Assembly: GCA_030838025.1 (NCBI GenBank)
Contig: JAUTXM010000332.1
Location: forward strand, 1-5,085
DNA: 5,085 nt
Direction: 5' to 3'
DNA from: Acidimicrobiaceae bacterium
GTDB taxonomy: Bacteria > Actinomycetota > Acidimicrobiia > Acidimicrobiales > Palsa-688
The position numbers were made by a program, and so were the translations under genes. The notes under the pieces are model-generated. The model ran no database searches and was not told the DNA's origin. It saw only the letters and a program-made list of their open reading frames with translations. Below are positions 5,072-5,085 of this stretch, in pieces. Each line of letters opens with the position of its first letter. Position 1 is the first letter of the stretch.

Positions 5072-5085
5072 CAGTTCGGTGTCGT
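5039..5085 (+). repeat. 47-nt exact direct repeat, terminal copy running to the window edge
   Basis: All 47 bases match 4555-4601, and the match runs to the very last base, so it may be longer. The base before it differs between copies (C at 5038, A at 4554). The offset of 484 is not a multiple of three, so here the repeat is read in another frame, giving AGAGRPDQVQ and then TGA at 5069-5071. A misassembled end or the start of a 484-bp tandem duplication would both produce this. Confidence 0.97.

Noticed and set aside
1..5085. Search by eye for CRISPR arrays, insertion-sequence ends, tRNA/rRNA genes, riboswitches, toxin-antitoxin or defence genes
   Set aside because: No regularly spaced repeats, transposase motifs, terminal inverted repeats, tRNA-like cloverleaf or known RNA motif was seen. 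All open regions of more than about 150 bases are accounted for by the listed genes.

Overview
The window is GC-rich DNA with dense coding on both strands. It looks like a short piece of an actinobacterial genome, most plausibly from an uncultured member of the Acidimicrobiia or a relative. This rests on high GC, G/C-ending codons, a DUF3499-type small protein (a family I know from Actinobacteria), and promoter/start arrangements typical of leaderless actinobacterial genes. The lineage is an inference; no rRNA or tRNA is present to confirm it.

Layout. From the left edge to 945, on the minus strand, lies the N-terminal 315 codons of the membrane AAA+ protease FtsH, cut by the window edge before its peptidase domain. 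A 95-bp divergent intergenic region (946-1040) separates it from plus-strand genes. Both genes flanking it have a TANNNT -10-like hexamer exactly 6 nt before the ATG, suggesting two leaderless divergent transcripts. On the plus strand follow a small DUF3499-like Cys/His protein (1041-1310), a CPBP-family intramembrane protease (about 1346-2083), a 147-bp spacer with two hairpins, a 56-aa zinc-ribbon protein starting at TTG behind a perfect AGGAGG (2231-2401), a 72-bp spacer with another hairpin, and a long multi-spanning membrane protein (2474-5071). That last protein has a GT-C/PTPS_related-like N-terminal half and a YfhO-like C-terminal ectodomain.

The most striking anomaly is at the right edge. 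The last 47 bases (5039-5085) exactly repeat 4555-4601, inside the same gene but in another reading frame. The repeat supplies the final ten codons and the stop of the long membrane protein. That stop is therefore probably not the natural C-terminus: either the end of the sequence is an assembly artefact or a 484-bp tandem duplication begins there.

Functional theme. Proteolysis in or at the membrane (FtsH, CPBP protease) sits beside a probable cell-envelope glycan or lipid-linked sugar membrane protein, with two small metal-binding-type proteins interspersed. No mobile element, CRISPR array, RNA gene or clear new multi-gene system is visible. The proteins are recognisable families, and the points of interest are the hidden small gene, the promoter architecture and the repeat junction.
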